From: Wenzhouxiangella sp.
GTDB lineage: Bacteria; Pseudomonadota; Gammaproteobacteria; Xanthomonadales; Wenzhouxiangellaceae
Length of the DNA stretch: 7,331 nt
Direction: 5' to 3'
NCBI GenBank assembly: GCA_021767625.1
Contig: JAASTB010000113.1
Coordinates: 1 to 7,331, forward strand
Positions within the stretch are counted from its first letter, which is position 1. Each line of letters begins with the position of its first letter. Shown here one piece after another: positions 1-6,790 of the stretch. A program made the translations under genes and the position numbers. Under the pieces are notes generated by a model. That model saw only the letters and a program-made list of their open reading frames with translations, had not been told where the DNA came from and ran no database searches.

Positions 1-21
1 GCTGATAAGAACGGATTTCGC

Positions 22-56
22 GCGCCGATCCGGTCACCGAATCCGGCGCCGGTTTT
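22..56 (+). terminator. Possible rho-independent terminator of an upstream gene
   Basis: A GC-rich stem is formed by GCGCCG at 22-27 and CGGCGC at 44-49. It continues inward with AT/AT past one bulged base and a small CGG-TCA-CCG tip. TTTT follows at 53-56, three bases after the stem. This layout fits an intrinsic terminator for a plus-strand gene ending left of the window. The T run is short and the stem imperfect, so the call is tentative. Confidence 0.38.
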
Positions 57-116
57 CATGAATTCGCAGCAGCCCAGCGATTAATATGAGCGGCTGTGCA
101 TTCACCGAAGCATTCC

Positions 117-1592
117 ATGAAAGACTTCCGCCACCGCCTCGTCCCGCTTGCCCTCCTGCTGCCGCTGTTGCTCCTCGCGGCCTGCCAGGCCGGCCCGTCC
201 GACCGCGATACCGGCAAGCCGACGCCCCTGCTGCTGATCTCGATCGACGGCTTCCGCCACGACTACATCGAGCAGTTCGACAGCCCGGCCATCGACCGCA
301 TGATCCGCGAGGGCCTGTACGCCGACAGCCTGCACCACGCCTTCCCGACCAAGACATTCGCCACCCACTACACGATGGTGACCGGCCGGCATCCCGGCAC
401 CCACGGCGTGGTTGCCAACAACATGTGGGATCCCCGCCGCGAAGCGAGCTTCTCCCTCGGCGACCGCGAGGCGGTCAACGACGGCTTCTGGTACCAGGGC
501 GGCGAGCCGATCTGGGTGACCGCCGAGCAGCAGGGCCTGATCGCGGCCACGTATTTCTGGCCCGGTTCCGAGGCGATGATCCAGCGCACCCGACCGACCC
601 ACTACCGCGCCTACGACGGACGCGTGCCCCATGAAGAACGGATCGACCAGGTGCTGGAATGGCTCGCGATGCCGGCGTCGGAACGCCCCGATTTCCTTAC
701 GCTCTACTTCAGTCGCGTCGACTCGCGCGGCCACGGCGACGGTCCCGCCTCACCCGCGGCGTTGTCGGCCGCCGCCGGAATCGACCGCGAGCTCGGCCGC
801 CTGTTCTCGGAACTCGAAGCGATGGGCCGGCTCGACGAGATCAACATCGTCCTGGTGTCCGACCACGGCATGTCTACGGTCAGCCCCGATCGCGTCGTTG
901 CGCTCGACGAGCACATCGACCTGTCGAAGGTGCACGTCTCCGACTGGGGCCCGGCGGCGCAGATCTGGGCGCGCGAGATGTCCGCAGAGGAAATCGTCGC
1001 CGCACTCGAAGGCGTGGCGCAGCTGCGCGCCTGGACGCGCGAGGAAATCCCGGACCGCTATCGCTTCGGCAGCCACTACCGCGTCCCCGACGTGCTCGTC
1101 GAGGCCGACCCGGGCTGGCTGATCTCTAGCAAGCCCTACATGGCCAACCCCAATCCGCCCAAGGGCATGCACGGCTGGGATCCGGCCCTCGCGGAAATGC
1201 ACGGCATCTTCGTAGCGCGCGGACCGGACTTCATCCCGGGTGGGCGCAGTCCCGCCGTTCGCAGCGTCAGCCTGTACCCGCTGATGGCCCACCTGCTGGA
1301 CCTCGAGCCGGCCGAGCACGAGGGCCGCCTGGAAACCTTCCTGCCCTATCTCGACGGCGGTGAGCCGCCCGGCTACCGCGTCGAACGCTTCGAATGCGAG
1401 GCCGGGCCGGTCGAGGCACGGATCGGGGCGCGGCACATGGCGCTGCGCCACGGCCAGCGCATCCACGTTCTCGATCGGGTCGGCGAAGGGGAATACAGGG
1501 AAGTCGATCTGGCGTTCACGATCGAAGGCGACCGGGCCGAAGGCGAGCTGGACGGTCGCTCGCTCGGCGAGTGCCGCCTGGTTCGAAACTGA
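117..1592 (+). CDS. Nucleotide pyrophosphatase/phosphodiesterase-type lipoprotein (alkaline phosphatase superfamily)
   Basis: This is a two-metal phosphodiesterase/pyrophosphatase of the NPP type, predicted to be an envelope lipoprotein cleaving nucleotide or phospholipid-like phosphodiesters; the substrate is unknown. Residues are numbered from an in-frame GTG at 96 (498 aa); from the preferred ATG at 117 (491 aa) subtract 7. A signal peptide ends in the lipobox LAAC (27-30), and Gln after the Cys suggests outer-membrane sorting. Metal and catalytic residues fit the NPP pattern: D51 in SIDGF, nucleophile T87 in PTKTF, N108 in a VVANNMWD stretch (matching NPP1 Asn277), D209 and H213 in VDSRGHGDGP, D256-H257 in SDHGM, and H359 in GMHGWDP. 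The length is normal for bacterial NPPs. ATG 117 is chosen because it gives a compact lipoprotein signal and has a weak GAAG six bases upstream; GTG 96 has no clear ribosome site. The gene stands alone, followed by a strong hairpin. Family is secure, substrate is not. Confidence 0.92.
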   Translation: MKDFRHRLVPLALLLPLLLLAACQAGPSDRDTGKPTPLLLISIDGFRHDYIEQFDSPAIDRMIREGLYADSLHHAFPTKTFATHYTMVTGRHPGTHGVVANNMWDPRREASFSLGDREAVNDGFWYQGGEPIWVTAEQQGLIAATYFWPGSEAMIQRTRPTHYRAYDGRVPHEERIDQVLEWLAMPASERPDFLTLYFSRVDSRGHGDGPASPAALSAAAGIDRELGRLFSELEAMGRLDEINIVLVSDHGMSTVSPDRVVALDEHIDLSKVHVSDWGPAAQIWAREMSAEEIVAALEGVAQLRAWTREEIPDRYRFGSHYRVPDVLVEADPGWLISSKPYMANPNPPKGMHGWDPALAEMHGIFVARGPDFIPGGRSPAVRSVSLYPLMAHLLDLEPAEHEGRLETFLPYLDGGEPPGYRVERFECEAGPVEARIGARHMALRHGQRIHVLDRVGEGEYREVDLAFTIEGDRAEGELDGRSLGECRLVRN

Positions 1593-1606
1593 AGCGGGAT
1601 TCGATG

Positions 1607-1636
1607 TTGCGCGGGCCGTGCATGACGCCCGCGCAA
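1607..1636 (+). terminator. Perfect 10-bp inverted repeat after the phosphodiesterase gene, probable terminator
   Basis: TTGCGCGGGC (1607-1616) and GCCCGCGCAA (1627-1636) are exact reverse complements around a 10-base loop, starting 15 bases after the stop codon. The position and high stability suggest transcript ending or 3'-end protection for the phosphodiesterase gene. No T run follows directly, so it is not a textbook intrinsic terminator; a factor-assisted stop or a binding site is also possible. Confidence 0.5.
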
Positions 1637-1654
1637 TGCGCCTTCACGAGCGCC

Positions 1655-1685
1655 TTTATGCATTTACCGCCCAGACATGCATAAT
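1655..1685 (+). promoter_or_regulatory. Candidate promoter for the three-gene operon
   Basis: CATAAT at 1680-1685 is a 5-of-6 match to a sigma70 -10 box and is preceded by TG at 1678-1679 only in a loose extended arrangement. A poor -35 candidate, TTTATG at 1655-1660, lies 19 bases upstream. This is the most AT-rich patch in the gap. Transcription would begin near 1692 and leave a leader of about 30 bases before ATG 1723. The -35 box is weak, so an activator may be needed. Confidence 0.38.
1656..1684. repeat. TTATGCAT / ATGCATAA dyad overlapping the candidate promoter
   Basis: TTATGCAT at 1656-1663 and ATGCATAA at 1677-1684 form an exact 8-bp inverted repeat with 13 bases between. The half-site centres are 21 bp apart, about two helix turns. 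The right arm covers the -10 candidate. This geometry suits a dimeric or tetrameric regulator, making it a possible operator. No known regulator site is recognised in it. Confidence 0.45.
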
Positions 1686-1722
1686 GGCGGCCGAATTCGC
1701 CCGTCCTTCCGCTCCGATCCCG

Positions 1723-3981
1723 ATGAAACTCGACGCCCCCCTGATTCGCCTGCCCTGGCGATTCGACACGACCGAACTTCAAGAAAGCCTGGACAGACTG
1801 GCACCGCCCGATTCGGCACGAGCCGACTCGACCGGCGCCACGGTGGCGCTGCTGGCACCGGATGAAGCGACGGGGCAGGTCCGCCCCACGGCGGCGATGG
1901 AGAAATCACCCGCGGTGGCGGGACTGCTGGCCGCGCCCGGCGTGGTGCTCGGGCCGGCCCGGCTCGCGACCCTGCCGCCGGGCCACAGCAGCGACCGACG
2001 TCACGATCTCGACGCCTACTGGCAGGACCACGGCCGCCTGGTGTTCGTGCTGGGCCAATCGGCCGTACTGGAAGTCGGCGGGCAACGAGTTGAGGCGCCC
2101 GGCGGCAGCGTCTGGCTCATCGACGGCTGGCGAGGCTGGCGCTTCGCCGCCCCGGACGGGCATTCGGCCTCGGTGTTGCTCGTCGATACCGTGGGTTCGG
2201 CGGCTTTCTGGTCCATGGTGGCCTCCGCCGACCGTCCGCAATCCGGGGACGAGGCGCCCGGCATGTCGCAGCGAAGCATTCATCCCGGGCAGGCCGGCGA
2301 CAAGGCACTCGAGCAGCTCGAAACCGAGCGCCTGTCGGTTCCGCCCATCCGCTCGACGGCCGAAATCGGCCAGCTCGCCCGCACCGTTGTCGAGGAAATG
2401 CGCGAATCGGCGGACGGCAAGCCGCGCGCGCTCGAGCGGCTGCAGTCCTCGATCGATTCCTTCCTGCGCCAGTGGCAGGCAGCCACCGCCCAGCACGGCG
2501 ACAGCGAGTCCGGCCGCGCGGCCTGCCGCCAGGCCCTGGAACAGGTCTGGTCGCAGTTCGTCCAGTACGCCCATCCCTGGCGCCTGGACAACGACGTGAT
2601 GGCCATCGAGCGCGCCCACGCGCTCCTGTTCTCGGGCGCCATGCACGATGCGCAGGGCCGGGCCATCGAGGTCATCCCCCGGGCAAGCCTCGACGAAATC
2701 CTCGGCCGCCCCGGCCAGTCGCCGCACGCGCGCGCCCAGGCGGTCGGCCCGCAGACGCCGACCGGCCAGGCAGGTGGCGAAACGGCCTATGCGAGCGAAC
2801 CTTATGCCGGCGCCGCTCCGAACGAACCACCGCCGGCAGCACAGGCTCCGCAAGCCGCGCAAACGCCCGCCGGACAACCACAGGCGGGCGGGAACGAGCC
2901 GGCGCAGCAGCCAATCGATCCGCACGCCCCGCTTCGCAGCGTGCACACCCGCAGCTTTCCCCAGCTGCTCAACCAGCTCGGCGCCTCCCTGCTGGTGACC
3001 ACTTACCAGGCCGGCAAGCTGGCCATCCTGCGCGAGAACAACGGCGGCCTGAACACCCACTTCCACGTCTACAACCGGCCGATGGGGCTGGCCTACGACC
3101 GCAAGGGACGCCTTGCCGTGGGAACGGCCTGGACCGTGGAGGAATACCGCAACATGGTCGACGTGGCGCGCCAGCTCGAACCGCAGGGGCGCCACGACGC
3201 GGCCTACCTGCCGCGCAACATCAAGATCACCGGCAACATCGACATCCACGAGATGGCTTTCGGCGACGAGGGCCTGTGGCTGGTCAACACCCGCTTTTCC
3301 TGCCTGTGCACCCTCGATGACGATCACAGCTTCGTGCCGCGCTGGCGTCCGAAGTTCATCAGCGGGTATGCGCCGGAAGATCGCTGCCACCTCAACGGCC
3401 TGGAGATCGTCGACGGCAAGCCCAAGTACGTCACCGCGCTGGGCTCGACCGACCGCGCCGGGGGCTGGCGCGACAACAAGGCCGGCGGCGGCATCATCAT
3501 GGATGTCGAGTCCGGCGAAATCATCTGCCGCGGGCTGTCCATGCCGCACTCGCCGCGCCTGTACGACGGCAAGCTCTGGGTTCTGGAATCCGGCAACGGC
3601 TCGCTGGCCAAGGTCGACCCGGCGACGGGACAGGTCGATACCGTGGTGGAGCTGCCGGGCTTCACGCGAGGCCTGGACTTCCTCGGGCCCTTCGCCTTCA
3701 TCGGCCTCTCGCAGGTGCGCGAGTCGGCCGTCTTCTCGGGCATTCGGCTGACCGAACGCGTCGACGAGCGCAACTGCGGCGTCTGGGTCGTTGACCTGCG
3801 CACGGCCAAGGTCGTCGCCTTCCTCAAGTTCGAGGACGCGGTGCAGGAAGTCTTCGCCGTCTCCGTGCTCGCCGGCCAGCGTTTCCCCGACGTGCTCGGC
3901 GTCAACGACCCGCGCATTCCGATTTCATACGCCCTGCCCGACGAAGCGCTGGCCGAAGTGGTGCGCACGGCGGCGGACTGA
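1723..3981 (+). CDS. Fusion protein: degenerate Asp/Asn beta-hydroxylase-like domain plus TIGR03032 (DUF4915-type) domain
   Basis: The 752-residue protein has no signal peptide or membrane segment, so it is probably cytoplasmic. Residues 1-165 follow the aspartyl/asparaginyl beta-hydroxylase layout: an IRLPWRFD start, RPT near 54-56, LPPG at 84-87, DLDAYW at 95-100, an APGGSVWLIDGW stretch and VDTVGSAAFW at 154-163. However, the expected iron-binding His residues and the 2-oxoglutarate Arg appear replaced (R93, W139, A149), so it looks inactive. Residues 190-328 are mostly helical and charged. Residues 330-400 are a Pro/Ala/Gln/Gly linker. Residues 405-735 match TIGR03032, with signatures SFPQLL, TTYQAGKL, NRPMGLAYD, NTRFSCL, FVPRWRPKFIS, DRCHLNGL, GLSMPHSPR, WVLESGNG, LPGFTRGLDF and GLSQVRES. 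That family is conserved but functionally uncharacterised; repeated strand motifs suggest a beta-propeller. ATG 1723 is preferred over ATG 1684 (13 residues longer), which overlaps the -10 box; neither has a clear ribosome site. It leads the operon; the stop shares one base with the next start. Confidence 0.9.
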   Translation: MKLDAPLIRLPWRFDTTELQESLDRLAPPDSARADSTGATVALLAPDEATGQVRPTAAMEKSPAVAGLLAAPGVVLGPARLATLPPGHSSDRRHDLDAYWQDHGRLVFVLGQSAVLEVGGQRVEAPGGSVWLIDGWRGWRFAAPDGHSASVLLVDTVGSAAFWSMVASADRPQSGDEAPGMSQRSIHPGQAGDKALEQLETERLSVPPIRSTAEIGQLARTVVEEMRESADGKPRALERLQSSIDSFLRQWQAATAQHGDSESGRAACRQALEQVWSQFVQYAHPWRLDNDVMAIERAHALLFSGAMHDAQGRAIEVIPRASLDEILGRPGQSPHARAQAVGPQTPTGQAGGETAYASEPYAGAAPNEPPPAAQAPQAAQTPAGQPQAGGNEPAQQPIDPHAPLRSVHTRSFPQLLNQLGASLLVTTYQAGKLAILRENNGGLNTHFHVYNRPMGLAYDRKGRLAVGTAWTVEEYRNMVDVARQLEPQGRHDAAYLPRNIKITGNIDIHEMAFGDEGLWLVNTRFSCLCTLDDDHSFVPRWRPKFISGYAPEDRCHLNGLEIVDGKPKYVTALGSTDRAGGWRDNKAGGGIIMDVESGEIICRGLSMPHSPRLYDGKLWVLESGNGSLAKVDPATGQVDTVVELPGFTRGLDFLGPFAFIGLSQVRESAVFSGIRLTERVDERNCGVWVVDLRTAKVVAFLKFEDAVQEVFAVSVLAGQRFPDVLGVNDPRIPISYALPDEALAEVVRTAAD

Positions 3982-4484
3982 TGAGCGTTGAGAACGCGCT
4001 GTCGATCGAGACCGTATCCGCTTTCCCCGCGAGCGCATTGCGTGAAGAGGTGGGCCGCTTCTGGATGCGCGAGGGCGGCCTGGCCGAGGGGCAGCTCGAG
4101 CGGCGCCTGGCACGCCTTCGCCTCCTCGCACGCGGTCCGGACGGTGAACTGGTCGGCACTTGCGGCAGCCATGGCGCGGCCATTCCGGCGCTTGCCAACC
4201 AGCCCATGCAACTCTTCCGCTACCTGTTGACCGAGGCCTTCGACACGCCGGATCGGGCGATGCGCCTGATCGAGGCCGGATGGCGGCAGCTCTCTTCCAG
4301 CCCGCCGGACGATGACACCCTGGGCATGCTGGTGCGGGTGACCGATGCGCGCCTGCCCGCGGCCTTTCCGCAAGCCGTCTGGCCCGGGAGCGGCCTGCTG
4401 CACGCCGGGCGCGCGCCCGACGGCGCGCTGCTGCGCCTGCGCTACTTCGAAAACCGCCGGCTGCAGTGGGGAGGCGACGCTTGA
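3981..4484 (+). CDS. Hypothetical protein, GNAT-like paralogue A
   Basis: I do not recognise a named family for this 167-residue protein. It has no signal peptide or membrane helix. It aligns along its length with the next gene product: a shared Trp followed by an acidic GL motif (W28, GGL 32-34), an amphipathic RRLARLRLLA segment (41-50), a strand plus Gly motif (ELVGT 56-60), PMQLFRY at 75-81 and the C-terminal LRYFENRRL at 153-161. The order, strand then central PM-x-x-(F/Y)R strand then helix, resembles an acyl-CoA N-acyltransferase (GNAT) fold. The usual R/Q-x-x-G-x-G/A acetyl-CoA loop is absent: after the central strand comes LLTEAFDTPDRA. It is therefore either a very divergent acetyltransferase or a non-catalytic relative. 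Its start codon overlaps the upstream stop by one base (TGATG), implying coupled translation with the TIGR03032 gene. Existence is well supported, function is not. Confidence 0.82.
   Translation: MSVENALSIETVSAFPASALREEVGRFWMREGGLAEGQLERRLARLRLLARGPDGELVGTCGSHGAAIPALANQPMQLFRYLLTEAFDTPDRAMRLIEAGWRQLSSSPPDDDTLGMLVRVTDARLPAAFPQAVWPGSGLLHAGRAPDGALLRLRYFENRRLQWGGDA
4468..4474 (+). promoter_or_regulatory. Strong ribosome binding site deciding a TTG start
   Basis: GGGGAGG lies six bases before TTG 4481 and is the best Shine-Dalgarno match seen in the window. It sits inside the last codons of the preceding gene. The other in-frame start, GTG 4466, lies upstream of it and has no comparable site, so TTG 4481 is preferred. 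Confidence 0.7.
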
Positions 4485-5005
4485 AGCGCTCTTCCTTCGC
4501 CCTCTACAACCTGCGCGAAACACCGGAGCCCGACCTGCTCGCTGGGGCGCGTTCGCTCTGGCAGGAAGAAGTCGGCCTGGACGAGGAGCGCATCCGAAGA
4601 CGCCTCGAGCAGCTCCTGATCGTCGCCGTCGATCCCGAAACCAGCGCGATCGCCGGGGTCAGCACCAGCTTTCTCGCCACGCCCCCGCGTCTGGAAGTGC
4701 CGATGTGGAACTACCGCACTTTCGTCGCTGGCGACCAGCGCCAGCGCAATGCGGCCTTCGATCTCTTCCTGGCCTCCTTCGATTGGCACCAGCAACGCTT
4801 CGCTTCCGGCCGTGACACGCGCGGACTCGGTCTCTACGCCGAGATCGAGAACCAGGGTCTCAACCGCTACCACACCGAGGCTCACTGGCCGATTACCGGC
4901 CTGTCCTTCGTGGGCATCAACGAACGCGGGGATTTCTGCCGCCTGCGCTATTTCGAGGGCGCGCGGCTGGACGAATTCGATCCGGGGGAGCGCCGCTTGC
5001 CCTAG
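4481..5005 (+). CDS. Hypothetical protein, GNAT-like paralogue B
   Basis: This 174-residue cytoplasmic protein begins with TTG, overlapping the upstream stop by four bases (TTGA) behind a strong ribosome site. It is a diverged duplicate of the preceding gene product: W27, GLDEERIRRRLEQL (32-45), a strand IVAVD (47-51), AIAGVSTSFL (56-65), PMWNYRTFVA (74-83) and LRYFEGARL at 155-163. It looks more like GNAT than its partner: an IAGVST strand turn is followed by a central YRTFVA strand and a helix, where GNAT proteins bind acetyl-CoA. Even here the loop reads QRQRNAA, with Asn in place of the usual Gly. It may still be an N-acyltransferase; a non-catalytic role is equally possible. It is the last gene of the operon and is followed by a hairpin. 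If GTG 4466 were used the protein would be five residues longer. Function unknown. Confidence 0.85.
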   Translation: MKRSSFALYNLRETPEPDLLAGARSLWQEEVGLDEERIRRRLEQLLIVAVDPETSAIAGVSTSFLATPPRLEVPMWNYRTFVAGDQRQRNAAFDLFLASFDWHQQRFASGRDTRGLGLYAEIENQGLNRYHTEAHWPITGLSFVGINERGDFCRLRYFEGARLDEFDPGERRLP

Positions 5006-5020
5006 GCGCGCGCCGTTGCT

Positions 5021-5043
5021 CTCGGCCCATGTCGCGGGCCGAG
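5021..5043. terminator. Perfect 8-bp hairpin between convergent genes, possible bidirectional terminator
   Basis: CTCGGCCC (5021-5028) and GGGCCGAG (5036-5043) pair exactly around a 7-base loop, 15 bases after the stop of the last plus-strand operon gene and about 75 bases past the end of the minus-strand transporter gene. Its place between converging genes suggests a shared terminator. Neither side has a T run, so the mechanism is unclear. The remaining gap, 5044-5116, shows nothing else I can support. Confidence 0.45.
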
Positions 5044-5116
5044 TGATACATCGACATCATCGGGCCCATCGGCGTTCGGGAAGGACCGGAGAACTCTGCC
5101 AGCCCGCTGAGCTGTC

Positions 5117-6763
5117 TCACTCCCGCTCTTCGCTTCCCGCCTGCGTGTCTGCAACCGACCCGCTCCCCTCGCCGGCATCCCGGTCGCGGCGTTGCGCATC
5201 GTGCTCCTCGAGCAGGCGCTGGATGCGCTCGCGCAGCAGGGCCTCGTGCAGTTCCTGCTGGCGCTGCTCGTCGCGAAAGGCGCGCAGCAGGGAGGTGGCC
5301 ATGAAGATCATCAGCACCATGAAGGGAAAGGCGGCGATGATCGAGATGGTCTGCAGCGCGCCCAGCCCCCCGCTGACCAGCAGCACGCCGGTGACCAGCA
5401 CCGTGACCACGCCCCAGGTCAGGCGCGTCGGCCGGCCCGGATTGAGCCGCCCGTTACTGGTGAACATGCCCAGCACGAAGGTCGCCGAGTTGGCCGAGGT
5501 GATCACGAACAGCACGATCAACACGAGCACCGCGATGCCCAGCACGCCCGCGGCCGGCAGCAGCTCGAGCATGCGAAACAGCGCCGAGCTCATCTCGGTG
5601 GTCACCGCATCGGCCAGGCCGGCGTTCTCGAACAGCTCGAAGTACAGCGCGCTGCCGCCGAAGGTGGCAAACCAGACCATGCTGAGCAACACCGGCACGC
5701 CGATGACGCCGAGCACGAACTCGCGCACCGTCCGACCGCGCGAGATGCGGGCGATGAAGCTGCCCACGAAGGGTGCCCAGGCCAGGCCCCAGGCCCAGTA
5801 GAAGATCGTCCAGCGCTCCACCCAGTCCTCGCCGGTGTAGGGCTCCATCACCAGGCTCATGCCGATCAGGTTGGCGAAGTAGTCGCCCAGGGCATTGGTC
5901 AGCACCGCCGTGATGAAGTCGGTGGGCCCGGCGAAGAACACGAACACCAGCACCAGGCCGGCCAACAGCATGTTGGCATCGCTGATCCAGCGAATGCCCG
6001 CCTCCAGCGGCGTCAGCGAGGCGAGCAGGAAGATCACCGCGATTCCGGCGAGAATCGCCAGCTGGTTGTCCAGGCCGAAACCGACGCCGGCGACCGTGCC
6101 CAGGCCGCTGTTGATCTGGATGATGCCCAAACCCAGGGTGGTGGCCACCCCGAACACGGTCGAGAGCACGGCCAGGGTATTGATCGCGTAGCCTGCCGGC
6201 CCGTCGACCCGGTCGCCCAGGCTGGCGCGGAAGGTCTCGCTGATCAGCCCGGGCCGGCCCAGGCGGAAGCGCGCGTAGGCAATGGCCAGTCCGACCACGC
6301 CGAAATTGGCCCACTGGTGAAAGCCCCAGTGAAAGAAGGAATACTGCATGCCCAGCTCGGCAGCCTCGGCGCTGCGCGGGTCGGCCATGCCCAGGGGCGA
6401 GGCCACGTAGTGGCTCATCGGTTCGGCCACGCCCCAGAACACCAGGCCTACGCCCATGCCGGCCGAGAAGATCATGCCCAGCCAGGTCGGGTAGGGAAAC
6501 TCCGGTGCCTCGCCGTCCGCGCCCAGGCGGATCCGCCCGTAGACGCTGAAGCCGACGCCGACGCAGAAGATCAGGAAACCCGTCGTGGCGAACAGGTACA
6601 GCCAGCCGAAATGGCTGGTGGTGAATTCCAGCACCCGGTCGGCGCCCTCGGCCAGCTGCCCGGGCATCCGCGCACCCATGACCACGAAGCCGGCCATGAT
6701 CGCCAGCGAGACGATCAGGGTCCAGGGGGCGTTCTTGAGCTTCTTTCGGATATCCAGGTGCAT
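5117..6763 (-). CDS. BCCT-family (betaine/carnitine/choline) transporter
   Basis: This inner-membrane secondary transporter has 548 residues and about 12 hydrophobic segments, and probably imports a trimethylammonium-type compatible solute or a relative. Family signatures include AGMGVGLVFWGVAEP (101-115), HWGFHQWANF (145-154), YWAWGLAWAPFVGSFIARIS (322-341) with SRGRTVREF (341-349), and ITSANSATFV (421-430). By recalled BetP numbering, the second sodium site looks kept (S100, M103, F419, T422, S423), favouring sodium coupling. Two aromatic box positions differ: BetP Tyr197 corresponds to F154 and Trp374 to G326, while W146, W151, W325 and W329 remain. The substrate is therefore uncertain. 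The C-terminus (about 494-530) is a charged helix, possibly coiled coil, ending in an acidic Gly/Ser-rich tail. In BetP the C-terminal tail takes part in osmosensing; here that is inference. The start has a G run (6773-6777) nine bases upstream. It lies 27 bp behind the Spy-like gene. Confidence 0.96.
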   Translation of the reverse strand: MHLDIRKKLKNAPWTLIVSLAIMAGFVVMGARMPGQLAEGADRVLEFTTSHFGWLYLFATTGFLIFCVGVGFSVYGRIRLGADGEAPEFPYPTWLGMIFSAGMGVGLVFWGVAEPMSHYVASPLGMADPRSAEAAELGMQYSFFHWGFHQWANFGVVGLAIAYARFRLGRPGLISETFRASLGDRVDGPAGYAINTLAVLSTVFGVATTLGLGIIQINSGLGTVAGVGFGLDNQLAILAGIAVIFLLASLTPLEAGIRWISDANMLLAGLVLVFVFFAGPTDFITAVLTNALGDYFANLIGMSLVMEPYTGEDWVERWTIFYWAWGLAWAPFVGSFIARISRGRTVREFVLGVIGVPVLLSMVWFATFGGSALYFELFENAGLADAVTTEMSSALFRMLELLPAAGVLGIAVLVLIVLFVITSANSATFVLGMFTSNGRLNPGRPTRLTWGVVTVLVTGVLLVSGGLGALQTISIIAAFPFMVLMIFMATSLLRAFRDEQRQQELHEALLRERIQRLLEEHDAQRRDRDAGEGSGSVADTQAGSEERE

Positions 6764-6790
6764 GATTCGGCGCCCCCGCCCCGAAGACGA

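Noticed and set aside
53..87. Possible sigma70 promoter for the phosphodiesterase gene (TTTTCA at 53-58, TAATAT at 82-87)
   Set aside because: Spacing is about 23 bases and both boxes are only 4-of-6 matches; the region is AT-rich but the promoter cannot be supported.
86..634. Plus-strand ATG at 86 opening a 182-codon frame
   Set aside because: It overlaps the phosphodiesterase gene in another frame and gives Arg/Pro-rich sequence without any family motif.
1360..1722. N-terminal extension of the TIGR03032 fusion protein back to 1360
   Set aside because: It would overlap 230 bases of the phosphodiesterase gene and read through the hairpin and promoter region; the extra sequence is Ser/Arg-rich shadow, and the domain begins right after ATG 1723.
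1906..3549. 547-codon open frame on the minus strand opposite the TIGR03032 fusion gene
   Set aside because: It lies wholly antisense to a gene with clear family motifs, its product has no recognisable domain, and long antisense frames are expected in GC-rich coding DNA.
3324..4523. 399-codon minus-strand open frame across the TIGR03032 and paralogue A genes
   Set aside because: It is antisense to two well-supported genes whose tight overlaps make the plus strand the coding strand; no motifs were seen in the product.
4749..5801. 350-codon plus-strand open frame spanning the end of the operon and the 3' part of the BCCT gene
   Set aside because: It overlaps the end of paralogue B in another frame and the BCCT gene antisense; the product is Ser/Arg/Thr-rich low-complexity sequence with no domain signs.
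5454..6314. 286-codon minus-strand open frame inside the BCCT gene
   Set aside because: It is an Arg/Gly/His-rich out-of-frame reading of the transporter gene, which has unmistakable BCCT motifs.
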